Source: Phymorhynchus buccinoides (taxonomy: Eukaryota > Mollusca > Gastropoda > Neogastropoda > Raphitomidae). From it: DNA of 64,000 nucleotides. The DNA lies in the NCBI GenBank assembly GCA_017654935.2, contig CM065704.1, forward strand, positions 28,628,013-28,692,012, in the 5' to 3' direction. Position numbers and translations under genes: made by a program. Shown here in pieces: positions 11,782 to 23,214 of this stretch (position 1 is the stretch's first letter; every line of letters starts with the position of its first letter). The notes below the pieces were generated by a model that was given only the letters and a program-made list of their open reading frames with translations, was not told the origin of the DNA and did not search any database.

Positions 11782-11877
11782 TAGTCATATAGATAGATAG
11801 GAACAAACAAAAATCCCTAAAAAATATTAACCAGCTTTTGCATCGCTGCTGGTTTTAAAAAAAAAACCCACTCTTAA

Positions 11878-12110
11878 CCCTTTGACTGCCAGAGAAAATT
11901 AAAGAAAAAATAATTGGGCGAATTATGCCATGAAAAAGACAACTGATAGAGCCAATCTGGCAAAAATGATCTGGGGATATAACTCTCTTAAACGTTAGAG
12001 CAAAAGCCAGCATATCAGGGTTATTGAATATTCCTTTTCATCTGATGACATCATCAGTGATGTTGTCAGGTCAGTACGTGATACGTGATATGTTGGTGGC
12101 AGTCAAGGGG
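11878..12110 (+). mobile_element. TTAA MITE family C (CCCTTTGACTGCCA), copy 1
   Basis: TTAA at both ends, inverted ends CCCTTTGACTGCCA and TGGCAGTCAAGGGG. Shared interior includes AAATTAAAGAAAAAA and GATGACATCATCAGTGATG. Confidence 0.82.
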
Positions 12111-12114
12111 TTAA

Positions 12115-12330
12115 CCCTTTCACTGCCAGCCATTTTTCAGAAGTAAAAAATCTTTATACTTACCTGGGTAGAGAATTTTTGTTATCTGCAATCTTGGGAA
12201 TTCCTCTGTGACATGCGTAGCATTAGGCCTATCATTACCTCCCAAAATTAAGAAAATATGGTCTTTGAATAACAGGCACTGATTTGATGCCTTTTGGTGA
12301 CATGGATGTTAAACCATTGTGGTGAAAGGG
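12115..12330 (-). mobile_element. TTAA MITE family B, copy 2
   Basis: TTAA at both ends. It shares the left TTAA (12111-12114) with the family C copy at 11878-12110. Confidence 0.85.
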
Positions 12331-12413
12331 TTAATGTAAAAGGGTCTCAGCAGAATTATGCTAGAAAGGATGATACTGTGTGTTTGGTACAAGACTGTAT
12401 TCTTTTTCAAGTA

Positions 12414-12879
12414 CTGTAAAAACTGGACTATAAGACTCACCTGTATATGAGCCGCATGCCTTAAATTGACATAACATTGAAAAAGATGAAGTAGTGACTG
12501 CTGTACTTTTGAAATGAATAGGCAAAAACATAACATTAGTTATTTATTCACATATAAGCCGCACCAGTTTATAAGCCGCATAGAAAATTGTATGTGCACA
12601 AACCAACACAAATATAGAAATTATCATATTAGATCATAGGTATTTAATGTTCTCAGACACTTTTGCGCATGAGATTTGAATCTATTAATTACCAAAACCA
12701 GTTTTGAGTCTAAAGAAGCTCAAAATATAGGCTGAAGAATGTGGCCAGAAACAGATTCAATCATACTGATAAATGTAGAATGGGGAAAAAAATCCACAGA
12801 TAAGCCACATCAGTCTATAAGCCGCATGGGCCAAAGTTGAGAAAAAAAAGTAGCGGCTTATAGTCCGGTAAGCTACAGT
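12414..12879. mobile_element. MITE related to family F (ATAAGCCGC type)
   Basis: Left CTGTAAAAACTGGACTATAA, right CGGCTTATAGTCCGGTAAGC, repeated TATAAGCCGCA words inside. Confidence 0.65.
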
Positions 12880-12925
12880 TAAATGTACTTATTGTCGCAG
12901 CTTGTTGTTGTGTGTGTTGTTTGTA

Positions 12926-13499
12926 CAGACAAACCTCTATTTTAAGACTTCCAAATTGTCCGGAAAAGTCGGTCGTAAATTGGAGGGGTCGTATGACGGA
13001 GGTTTTCACTGGCAGCCGTACTGGCCCGTAGAAAGAAAAAGTTCAGCACAGTTCATACTCTCTTCTTCATGCACACATACAATGACATATTAAAACTGGA
13101 TTTGGGTCTTTCCAACTCCATAGGATTGTGCAATCGATGTATTACAGTTTCACTTCGCCGACTTCTGTTAATCACCTCCACTCTCGTCCAAAGTCAGTGG
13201 TTTTCTTTTTCAAAGTCAGTGGTTTTCGTGCTTTTCCTACGCTTTCCGCCATCTTTTCTACAACAAGGGAAGCGACTCCGCTTTCAGGACCTTGACCGTG
13301 GTTGTTTCCCTTTGCTCGAAGTCTATGCAGACGACAACAACGGTCGTAAAAACCAACAAAATGGCGGTCGTAAGTCGCGTTTTAGAGGAAGTCGTTTAAG
13401 AGAGGTCGTTTACATAGTAAAATGCATCTATGCCAACAAATCCGGTCTCAAATGAGAGGTGGTCGCTTAACAGAAGGTCGTAAAATAGGGGTTTGTCTG
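12926..13499. mobile_element. pogo-like non-autonomous element, 574 bp
   Basis: CAGACAAACCTCTATTTTA versus inverted TAAAATAGGGGTTTGTCTG, with TA flanks. Interior has no recognised coding sequence. Confidence 0.8.
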
Positions 13500-13501
13500 T
13501 A

Positions 13502-14620
13502 TCCCCTTTATTATGATGTCAGAGTGCAATGCTAAACTTGTGTTGGTTTACGGTATGTGTTTTTGTTTAATACATGTAAATACATTGCATTAATCGTATG
13601 ACGAAAGCAAATGGATGCCTATGCTATGCCAGCATACTATACAAAGGCAGCATTGTGTTGTACATTTCATTACATTTTTTGTTTTTTAACAGAGCACATC
13701 GGGTGAAATATTTTGGGTTTTTTGTTTTTTTTGTCCCTGCGATGATGCAACGTTGTTCACTTTGGAATTGTCGATTCTGTACTCTTTGAAGACCCCCCAC
13801 GTCACGTGTAACATTCCCTCTTATGCTAGGAAGATTTCTTACCAGCTGTAAGAGGGAAAACACGTGAAAACTGATTTTGACACGTGACGTGCGGGGTCTT
13901 TAAAGAGCTTTTTGTAAAGTTTCCTTTTGAAATCTGTAATGATGAAAGTCGAATGAGTTGTAATATGCTATAACTTTGTTGTTGAATTTCTCCGTTCTAA
14001 AATGTTAATCGCTTCTTAATAATGTTGCTTTCTTTCCTGTCGAGGTTTTTGTTGTTCATGATTGAAATGCTCTTAATTATGTAGCTTTTTGATGATTAAT
14101 TTTTGTTTAAAAGGCAAGTGATTGATAACAGGACTTTTGTTTCCTTTCAAAGTCGTTGATATTAGATATTATAAAACCTGAGTACGCCTGAATGTATGTG
14201 GCGTTTTCTTTTTGAGATCAAATTATTATGGGTTTTTTATAATTCTTCATAACATTTTTCTTTTCCATGTTCTTAAAGATTTAATACAAAATAATGTGAT
14301 ATTTACTTTTTGATGTGTGTGCGGTTTTTTTTAAGGCAGACAATTCTTAATACATGATGATGTAGTATAAACAAAGAGTTCCCATAAAATTATTGGCATA
14401 TTTGATTACATGACTGATCATGTTCCTGATTTTGAGACTTTCTTTTTTAATGTTATACTTTTTGAGGGTGGGTAGGTAATTTTATTTGTAAATCAGTATT
14501 TGCCTTTGAATTCTGCATAAATGTAAATAAAAAGTGATGACTAGCTCGTGTCTTTAAATATTTCAGTATGCCGCTAGGTCTATCATTTATCGCTGTGAAT
14601 GGAGATGCTTGTCCAATAAC
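13502..14620. other. A/T-rich intergenic DNA, one short inverted repeat
   Basis: Nothing coding recognised. GACCCCCCACGTCACGTG (13790) and ACACGTGACGTGCGGGGTC (13880) form inverted ends of a segment of about 115 bp, perhaps a small MITE. Confidence 0.5.
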
Positions 14621-14622
14621 AG

Positions 14623-15097
14623 CAGACCTGTTTACCTTTACGATTTTGCCATAATTTTGGCGAAACAAAAGTCAAATTACGACAATTACGGCGACGAGAA
14701 AAAAAACCACGAAAAACCCCCACACCACTACAGTTGTGTCAGCAGGCGATGCTTTTGAAACAATGCGGTGAAAAGTCATTCCGGTTCCCAGCATACAACT
14801 CGCGTCAATTTCTTTTCATTCTGTTTCAAGATGGCGTCAAAGCGACCGCGTGGTGAGAGTTCTAGGTCAAATGATCCCAAATCTGATGGAGTTTGAAAGA
14901 GAAAAGGCCAATACATGGTTTAAAAAATGTTTTTAAAGGTCTCCCAGTGCACTATTGCTTGCATACAAATAGTTTTTTTGTTAATCAGGTTTTGTGAAGA
15001 AAAAGAATTGGCCGCACGTTGGATTATTTTTTGGTTCAAAATTACTATTTTTTGTTTCAGAAATTACAAATTTGCAAAATAGGGGTAAGCAGGTCTG
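14623..15097. mobile_element. CAGACCTG element, copy 1
   Basis: CAGACCTGTTTACC and inverted GGTAAGCAGGTCTG. Flanks TAACAG and TTACAG look like a 6-bp TSD with one change. Confidence 0.75.
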
Positions 15098-15724
15098 TTA
15101 CAGAGACCAGTACTCGCCATGAAGGTGGCTGAAAATTGATTGGTCTTTGATCTTGTTAGTTCTTCTTGCGTCACTGATGCGAGTTTTGTGTCACATTTTC
15201 AAAACGTTGTCATGGAAAGCTACGCGCAAGTTGTAACTTTATGTGACTGAGTGAACAGGTTTAGGGGATGCGCACATTAGATCCGCAAGCTCCGGGCGGG
15301 AACCCCCATTCACTTATGTAAGAAAAGAGCGGATGGGCTTGCAGACGAGTTTCCACGTCCGATTATTTCTTGTAGGAAGTGAACGAGGTTTCCGTACTGA
15401 ACCTGTGGATTGCGAATTTTACTCTTCTACCGCCATGTTGTTGTTATTTTTTTTACATTCTTGGTTGTCCGTTGCATCTCAAACCGACAAAAGGGAAGTA
15501 ACTATTTGTTCGAATGCGCATACCTTGCTTTTAGTTTAACGGCAGAAACGATGACAAAAGCTCTAAAAACAGACAAACGCATGGCATGGTGCTTGGCAGT
15601 GAAAATCTTTGCATTTTGGTGGGAGTGTAGAGTGATGTCTGGGTGAATTTATGGTGCTAGAAGAGCTAATGTGTGCACTTACCCTGTATTCTTCTTCATG
15701 ATTATTTTGTGGATTCAGTAGTAC

Positions 15725-16436
15725 ACAGTGTCATGGTTTAGTCCTTCCACGCTTCTATCTCTCTCTCTGTTTGTCAGTCATGTATGTTTTGCTACTGCTC
15801 ACTGTAATATGGTAAGATGTAAGCAACCACAGCGTCATGGTTTAGTCCTTCCACGCTTCTATCTCTCTCTCTGTCAGTCATGTATGTTTTGCTACTGCTC
15901 ACTGTAAGATGTAAGCAACCACAGCGTCATGGTTTAGTCCTTCCACGCTTCTATCTCTCTCTGTCAGTCATGTATGTTTTGCTACTGCTCACTGTAATAT
16001 GGTAAGATGTAAGCAACCACAGTGTCATGGTTTAGTCCTTCCACGCTTCCATCTCTCTCTCTGTTTGTCAATCATGTATGTTTTGCTACTGCTCACTGTA
16101 ATATGGTAAGATGTAAGCAACCACAGTGTCATGGTTTAGTCCTTCCACGCTTCCATCTCTCTCTCTGTTTGTCAGTCATGTATGTTTAGCTACTGCTCAC
16201 TGTAATATGGTAAGATGTAAGCAACCACAGTGTCATGGTTTAGTCCTTCCACGCTTCCATCTCTCTCTCTGTTTGTCAGTCATGTATGTTTAGCTACTGC
16301 TCACTGTAATATGGTAAGATGTAAGCAACCACAGCGTCATGGTTTAGTCCTTCCACGCTTCTATCTCTCTCTCTGTTTGTCAGTCATGTATGTTTAGCTA
16401 CTGCACACTGTAATATGGTAAGATGTAAGCAACCAA
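15725..16436. repeat. minisatellite, 93-104-bp unit, about 7 copies
   Basis: Unit GTCATGGTTTAGTCCTTCCA ... GATGTAAGCAACCACA. Lengths differ by the CTCTCT and TGTAATATGG parts. Confidence 0.9.
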
Positions 16437-16560
16437 GTGCTCGTTCATTGTAATCTCAGGGCTGCCTACCATGCCCCCTAAGGGGTAGTTGTCCCTGGAA
16501 ACAGTTGCACCCTGTCCCTGGAATCCACTGTTCTCTCTGGTGTCCCTGGAAACGGAGTAG

Positions 16561-16630
16561 AATCAAAAGTTTGTAGAGCAGCCACTTGTCTTGTACAAGA
16601 CAAGTGCCTGTTCTACAAACTTTTGATTAG
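16561..16630. repeat. inverted repeat (hairpin)
   Basis: ATCAAAAGTTTGTAGA and inverse TCTACAAACTTTTGAT around ACTTGTCTTGTACAAGACAA. Confidence 0.7.
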
Positions 16631-16860
16631 CTTACCTTACTGTTGAACACAGGAACACCAAAGGATCTTGAATATTTAAGCATAATGGCACCGAAAATTA
16701 TTTTTTTAATCCTGTCGCAGAAATTCGACAACATACGTCACGAAATAAGTGTTCATTTTTACCCTGATACGTAACTTTGTGATGTTTTCCCCCTGGAAAT
16801 AAGTCTTGGTCCCTGGTTTTGAAGCAGTTTGTCCCTGGAAACTGCAATATGGAGTGTATG

Positions 16861-17340
16861 TATGGTAAGATGTTGGTGTAAACAACAGGCATGGTCAGGC
16901 ATCAGAATAGTCTTGAGGTCCAATCCTCTAAAAACCGCGGTAAAAGGGCCATCAAAGCCAAAGACCGTAGAGAGACAACACTGAGATGAGTTCCCAACAC
17001 CATCAAAAAGGCTTAATATAGTGATAAATCACTTTAAAATGCTATTTTACACAAAGGATAACACTGAATAAAAAGGCAAAACCTCTGACAAGAGAAGCCA
17101 GTCCTGTCAGAAATTCTTAATCCTCTGAAATCCTCTGACAATTCTGATGCCTGATGGTAGACCTCCGCGAATCGCGGAAAATCCGCGAAACAGTTTGAAA
17201 CAAAATTATTAAAAAATGCATTGAAATGGCATGAAAAAGTGAAAATGTCACTCATTTATTGAATTTTATTGAATTTTCTTCAGCCCCCTCGACCCCCGGC
17301 CATTTTCCTTGAAAACCACTTTGCCCCCACTACCATGCCT
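16861..17340. other. probable repeat fragments
   Basis: CAGGCATCAGAATAGT (16897) and AATTCTGATGCCTGA (17140) are inverted. CGCGGAAAATCCGCGAAA also occurs, and similar words appear near 34320-34385. Class unclear. Confidence 0.4.
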
Positions 17341-17440
17341 GAAACAACCATGGGTTTTTTTCCCTCCCCATTATCCTGCAGGTTTCCACATCCCATTTTC
17401 AGTGTATTATTATGATTAGGATACTGTTGACTTGGTACTA

Positions 17441-17660
17441 CAGTGGAACCTCCCTTATAAGACCTTCAAAAATCACCCAAAATGAGGTCTTATAAGGGAA
17501 GGGTCTTATAAGGGATGTAAGTTTAATACTTACAAAGAAGGGCAATGTCTGGAATTGTTTTGTTTTACGTCCTTTCGACCGAAGTCATGTAGGACATAAT
17601 GCAATGTCTCGGAGAAGTAGGTCTTATATGGGAGGGAGTCTTATAAGGGAGGTTCCACTG
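17441..17660. mobile_element. TA MITE family E, copy 2 with 50-bp insert
   Basis: TA at 17439-17440 and 17661-17662. About 50 extra bases sit after GGCAATGTC. Confidence 0.85.
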
Positions 17661-17779
17661 TAGCAGTAGTGTGTGCACGTGTTCAAAAAGATGAGTTCTT
17701 AGCTTCCTCCCCCCCACAAAAGAGTGGCCTTGTTTGTGGTGGTGTCCTTTGCGGCCCCAGTATACTGAACAAAGGAATA

Positions 17780-18430
17780 TGTTTGTCTCAGTCTTGTAAG
17801 TTTTGTTCTGTGTGTTGGTTTGATTTTCTTCTTGTTTCGTTTCCCTCCACGCACCCCCTACCCCACCACAATAAGTTTGTCTCAGTCTTGTAAGTTTTGT
17901 TCTGTTTGTTGGTTTGATTTTCTTCTTGTTTCGTTTCCCTCCACGCACCCCCTACCCCACCACAATAAGTTTGTCAGTCTTGTAAGTTTTGTTCTGTTTG
18001 TTGGTTTGATTTTCTTCTTGTTTCGTTTCCCTCCACGCACCCCCTACCCCACCACAATAAGTTTGTCTCAGTCTTGTAAGTTTTGTTCTGTTTGTTGGTT
18101 TGATTTTCTTCTTGTTTCGTTTCCCTCCACGCACCCCCTACCCCACCACAATAAGTTTGTCTCAGTCTTGTAAGTTTTGTTCTGTTTGTTGGTTTGATTT
18201 TCTTCTTGTTTCGTTTCCCTCCACGCACCCCCTACCCCACCACAATAAGTTTGTCTGTCTTGTAAGTTTTGTTCTGTGTGTTGGTTTGATTTTCTTCTTG
18301 TTTCGTTTCCCTCCACGCACCCCCTACCCCACCACAATAAGTTTGTCTGTCTTGTAAGTTTTGTTCTGTTTGTTGGTTTGATTTTCTTCTTGTTTCGTTT
18401 CCCTCCATACACCCCCATACCCCACCACAA
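17780..18430. repeat. minisatellite, 92-94-bp unit, 7 copies
   Basis: CTTGTAAGTTTTGTTCTG recurs at 17793, 17887, 17979, 18073 and onward. Unit ends CCCCTACCCCACCACAATAA. Confidence 0.92.
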
Positions 18431-18751
18431 GAATCCATGGTCTAGTCACACTTTAACCCTTCTAGCACCATGTCTTTTTTGACGTTCTTGGTTGTCCGTT
18501 GGATCTCAACCGACAACATGGAAGTAACTTTTTTTTCTTTCCTCCCCGAGTGCACATGTGCATTGCTGTAATGGGGATCTCAACCGACAACATGGAAGTA
18601 ACTTTCTTTTTTTTTCTCCCCGAGTGTGCATGTGCGTTGCTTTAATGGAAACAAATCACTGACATAAGCTCCAAAAAATGGACACACACATGGCAGGGTA
18701 CTTGGCAGTAAATATCTTTGCATTTGGTGGGAGCTGTAGAGTGATGTGCCG

Positions 18752-18917
18752 TATTTTACGGACTAGGTGATACTTTTTTCCTAGACTGAGGCCCCTGCAC
18801 CTTATAATGTGACTGATAATATAGTAAGAAACTATAGTAACAAAATCTGAATTTTGTGTAAAATTTGGGGGGTGCGCCTTATAATCAGGTGCACTTTGTA
18901 GTCCGTAAAATATGGTA
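18752..18917. mobile_element. TA MITE family F (ATTTTTCGGACTATAAGGCG), copy 1
   Basis: Inverted ends around CGTATTTTACGGACTA and TAGTCCGTAAAATA, with internal CCCTGCACCTTATAATG. Similar copies at 19506, 28543, 47120 and 51429. Confidence 0.8.
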
Positions 18918-19141
18918 CAGTGGAACCTCCCGTATAAGACCAAAAATCATCCAAAATGAGGTCTTATAAGGGAGGGGTCTTATAAGGGAGGTAATTCTAA
19001 TACTTACAAAGGACTGTCTCAGAGGTGTTAAATGGGAGGGAGTCTTATAATGGGAGGTAATTTTAATACTTACAAAGAAGGACAATGTCTCAGAGAAGTA
19101 GGTCTTATGTGGGAGGGAGTCTTATAAGGGAGGTTCCACTG
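18918..19141. mobile_element. TA MITE family E, copy 3
   Basis: TA at both flanks. It directly abuts the family F element 18752-18917, with which it shares the TA. Confidence 0.85.
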
Positions 19142-19505
19142 TACTGGGCGAATATGTTCGCCCATGGCGCCAGAAGAGTTAAAGGTTAACACTGAAACAA
19201 ATCATGCAGGCAAGGTTGATGTTCTTTTGCGTTGTGTTGTTCGTTCCTCGACCCTTGAGCATCGTTTTGAGGACTGGTTCGGTATTGTGCGAACACCGAT
19301 GATAAAATCTCTCTCCCCATCTCAAGACTTGTTTCAAGGTAAAAATCAAAATGAATATAGAAACCTTACATTTTGTATTTCACAATTCAGTAACACAATT
19401 CGAACTTTGCCAGTAAGCTGGGCGGCCAACAGAGCCCTCGATTATGTGTGATTTTTGTTCCGTTTTTATTTTGGCAAATCACCATCATTTTGCTATTTGA
19501 CACTA

Positions 19506-19671
19506 CCATATTTTTCGGGCTATGACTTATAGTATAAGGCGATACTTTTTCCCCAGACTGAGACCCCTGCGCCTTATAATATGACTACTAAAATAATATG
19601 AAAATATATTAACAGAATCTGAATTTTGTGTAAAATTTTGGGCGGTGCACCTTGTAGACAGAAAAATATAG
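19506..19671. mobile_element. TA MITE family F, copy 2
   Basis: CCATATTTTTCGGGCTAT to AGAAAAATATAG with the same interior. Confidence 0.78.
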
Positions 19672-20020
19672 TATTTTCTTGTCACAAGAGACTCGCGAAA
19701 TTTGGGCGCCCATCCGGAGAGCGTGTCGCCGATAGTGCAGCGCTACCTTTTTTGTTTGTTTGGGTTCTTTTTTTTTGCATGCAGGTGTTTTGTTTTTTTA
19801 CGTATGAGTGTAACATAGACTGAAGGGGGATGGGGGAGGGGTAAATTTTGACCAAATCACAACTCCTTGACAGAAGGCAAAAATAAATGATGCCTTCCAT
19901 TTGACTGAGGGAAATAAAATAAGCCACAAGAGTCATCTCCTGCCAAGCCACCAGAAAGAATCATTTTGATATAGGTTCAATAACGCATGACATCCCAACC
20001 CCAAGGTTTTTCAATAGAAA

Positions 20021-20251
20021 GCTCGCCTTGGCATAAGGCTGTGTCAGACCAATTGACATAAGCTAGAACACCATGGCTGCATCAAAATGTTATGTTCTGC
20101 ATAGTTATGCGGGATTGTCTTAAGGCAAGTTAAGCCATGGCAAGCTCCTAGCATAACATCATCAGTCCAAAATCCTTGAAAGTCGGAGTGTGGCTGCCCA
20201 CGTGGCGAGGTAATCAAAAACGGTCACACACGTAATGTCCTCATCCCTAGC
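20021..20251. repeat. dispersed repeat (GGCTGTGTCAGAC), copy 1
   Basis: CTCGCCTTGGCATAAGGCTG to ACGTAATGTCCTCATCC, about 80% like 48001-48215. Class unknown. Confidence 0.7.
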
Positions 20252-20453
20252 TGGTGCATTTGTGCCTTGGTGTTCAAGTGCTTCGGCTGGGATGATCCCT
20301 GGAGTCTTTAAGCCAGGGAACGACAACAAACAATAGAAAGCTCCTACGTATTTCCATCGTGGGGCAGCGAAGGGGTTAATTGAATGTACTGCATTATCCG
20401 ATTCCCTAATGCTGGGACCAATGGCTTCAGTGTCTGGAGTTTTAACCCTTTCA

Positions 20454-21520
20454 TATATGTGACCCAGCACCACGAAAGGGACATTAAGTGTCAAACTGAC
20501 CATTATGAGATGGAAAACACAGTTGGAAACTTCAGACCCTCCTCTTTCTACTGCAGACCTGCCTACTTGGAATTTTCCCAATCAGTAGCCCAGCCATCAA
20601 TTTTCAGTAGCATGGCAAAAATGTTCGTAGCATCCACAAACGACGGCAATCAATTTGTTCTCTTCCTGAGCCGAAACGTACTGTTTATGTTTCGCCGATT
20701 GAACGTGTTGACGGTCGTCTCTACCGCCATGATTCACAGAGAAGTCTGCTTGGCAGAGGTTGCAGTGAGCATGGTTCGCACCGAGTCAACTTCTGACGAT
20801 GCAAGGCCACTCCTCCGTGTAAGCTATTTTAAAAACTTGTGCGGCAGGCCGATGTTTTTTTCTTAGAACAAGATGGTGTGCCAGATGATTTTCGTTTTCT
20901 GGTTTGGGTTCGGGTTTTTTCGTTTGAAACATCTCCCGAATCGCTACTGCTGCTAGAGTCCGCCATTTTTTTCAGAGAAAGTAATAAGAACGCATGCGCA
21001 GTCACTGATAAAAACGGAAGTGACTAGGTTATCGCGCGTGACACGGCGTCTGCTCTTAGAAACAGACAAAACCGGGAACGGCATAAGCAAAAATAAAATG
21101 TGGCGGCATTTTGTTTTCTCCGTAGCAATGTTAAGGTTGCCGTAGCTCCGTAGCCAAGCTTTATTTTTCGTAGCTGCTACGGCCAAATCGTAGCAGTAGG
21201 CAGGTCTGCTACTGATACAAGAACCATTCTTGTATCTTTTATCGTTCCAGAGTTGTGAGCATTTAAAGTTAGCAGTGTGATCGTCGTCCATTTTGAGAAA
21301 ACGCAGTCTAAAATCTAGCATAGCTGAAGAAAATGCATTGTCGTTTTAAAGCATTTATAAGACCATATTAAATATTGTCCTTTATAAATATGAAAGATAA
21401 GATCTTAGAGAACACGAAAATACCCATAACTCAAAAAATTAGATTTTTGACTTTCCAAGCTTGTTGTGAGAAACTAGCCCAGAGACCTAACGTCTTTTCG
21501 TGGTGCTGGGTCACATATAT
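20454..21520. mobile_element. ATATGTGACCCAGCACCACG element, copy 2
   Basis: Long inverted ends (TATATGTGACCCAGCACCAC and its inverse at 21497-21520). Same interior as 7287-7724 once the nested insert is removed. Confidence 0.82.
20554..21208. mobile_element. CAGACCTG element, copy 2, nested
   Basis: CAGACCTGCCTACT and inverted AGTAGGCAGGTCTG. CTACTG duplicated at 20548-20553 and 21209-21214. Inserted in the element 20454-21520. Confidence 0.85.
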
Positions 21521-21962
21521 TTGATTACATGTATTAGTTCTTTCTTTTTTGTGTGTGTTAATTGTTGCTGAATTAACAAAGGGGTGCATTTTCAGCAGTG
21601 TGTTGGATGCTCTTGCAGCATTTTAATTCATTGGGTTTTTTCAGTAGGAAACTTTTCAAAGGTGTCAACATTTCATGTTGTCGGTGTGTGTATGTTGTGC
21701 ATCATGTGTATAATCAATCATTCATTTCACCATCTTGTGAGTATTCATTCTTTGCTGTCTCAATGAGTAGTTCCAATAAAGATGTATGTATGCCCACCGT
21801 ATGATTTTATATCGGCATCATTATCATCCATGTATTTTGTAAGCCACTTTGTGTTATTAATTTGATATTTTGCCAGAATTTTTACAAATCAACCTTGATG
21901 GACCAGTCTTTTAAAATTACTGTATATTTAACTCTTTTTTTTCTTTTTCTTGAATGGATTTT

Positions 21963-22355
21963 GGGTAAAGGTCAAGATGTGCCAACCCCCCTACATTTCT
22001 CGGTTAATTGTATTTTTCCGTTATTGCCTTTCTTACAGCTGTATTTTAGGAACATTTTTAGCTAAAAACCTTTTTGGAATACTAACCCTATCTCTAAGCC
22101 TAACCCTACCCCCCACCCTATAAGACGGAAAAACGCAACGAACCACAACTGTGACAAATCGCGGTGTACTGCAGTACATAGTGGGGGGTAGGGTTAGGTT
22201 TAGAGCTAGGGTTAGGGATAGGGTTAGTATTCCAAAAAGGTTATTAGCTAAAAATGTTCCTAAAATACAGCTTTATGTATGGTAAGAAAGGCAAAAACGG
22301 AAAAATACAATTAAGCGAGAAATGCAGGGGGGGCGACACATCTTTACCTTTACCG
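21963..22355. mobile_element. GGTAAAGGTCAAGATG element, copy 2
   Basis: Complete copy with CTAACCCTATCTC and AGGGTTAGGG blocks inside, inverted around ACGCAACGAACCACAACTG. Confidence 0.8.
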
Positions 22356-22359
22356 GATT

Positions 22360-23210
22360 TTGTTATGTTATATTGCAATTGCATTTATAATACCTCTGTG
22401 AACCTGTTACTGTGACACCAACTGAGAAATGCGTTGGGTTTTTTGGTTGGTTGGTCGATTGGTTATGGTGCGTTATTTTATTATTAAATTTTCATAAGCA
22501 AAGAACTTGTGTTCTGGCGTTTGATTTGATTCAGCCTGATTTCAAGGCTAAGTTGTTTGGATAGCTAAAATATACCCTCTGTGTGTGTGTGTGTGCAAGA
22601 CAGATTTCGATCACAGCACTAAAAGCTTCACCTACACAACATACATACATTTGAGGACTGGATGCAAAAAAGTATTGTATACTTATTCCATTATTCTCAG
22701 AAAATAAGTTATTCATTCATTCATTCATACACTGTATTGGCAATATCCACATTTTTACCAAAAAGCTGATGCATTTTTACCATAGTGTTTAAGTGCTTCG
22801 GCTGTTGGGATGATCCCTGGAGTCTTTTAGCCAGGGTACATCGACATGAACCAATAAAAAATTTTAGACCGGTTCTGCTTGCCTTCAAGTTCAATAGATT
22901 CTCTATCTGCTCTTAAACATTCAGGGCAAAAATGTGGATTTCGCCTACATTTCCAAGAAGTACAAGGCAGACAAGAAAAAACCCATTGAGAACCTTTACA
23001 AATGTACACAATCACGCCACAAAATAACCACACACACACAAACACCCTGTTTTGAAACTAGAATAATTTATTCTGCAGGTGGTAGTAAGGAAACAATGTA
23101 TTGCAATGAACTTGCATGCCGCCAACTGCAAGAACATCAAGCCAAACTGCAAGTATGCAAGGTAAACTGCAATGTACGCAAGGTCAACTGCATCCACTTA
23201 GCTACCATCT
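22360..23210. other. intergenic, no gene recognised
   Basis: A GTGCTTCGGCTG ... GATGATCCCTGGAGTCTTTT segment (22787-22850) repeats one at 20271-20330. A (GT)n is at 22579. Confidence 0.45.
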
Positions 23211-23214
23211 AGGT

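Noticed and set aside
20384..20866. 160-codon open frame
   Set aside because: Spans the border of two nested repeats; no recognisable domain and no codon signal.
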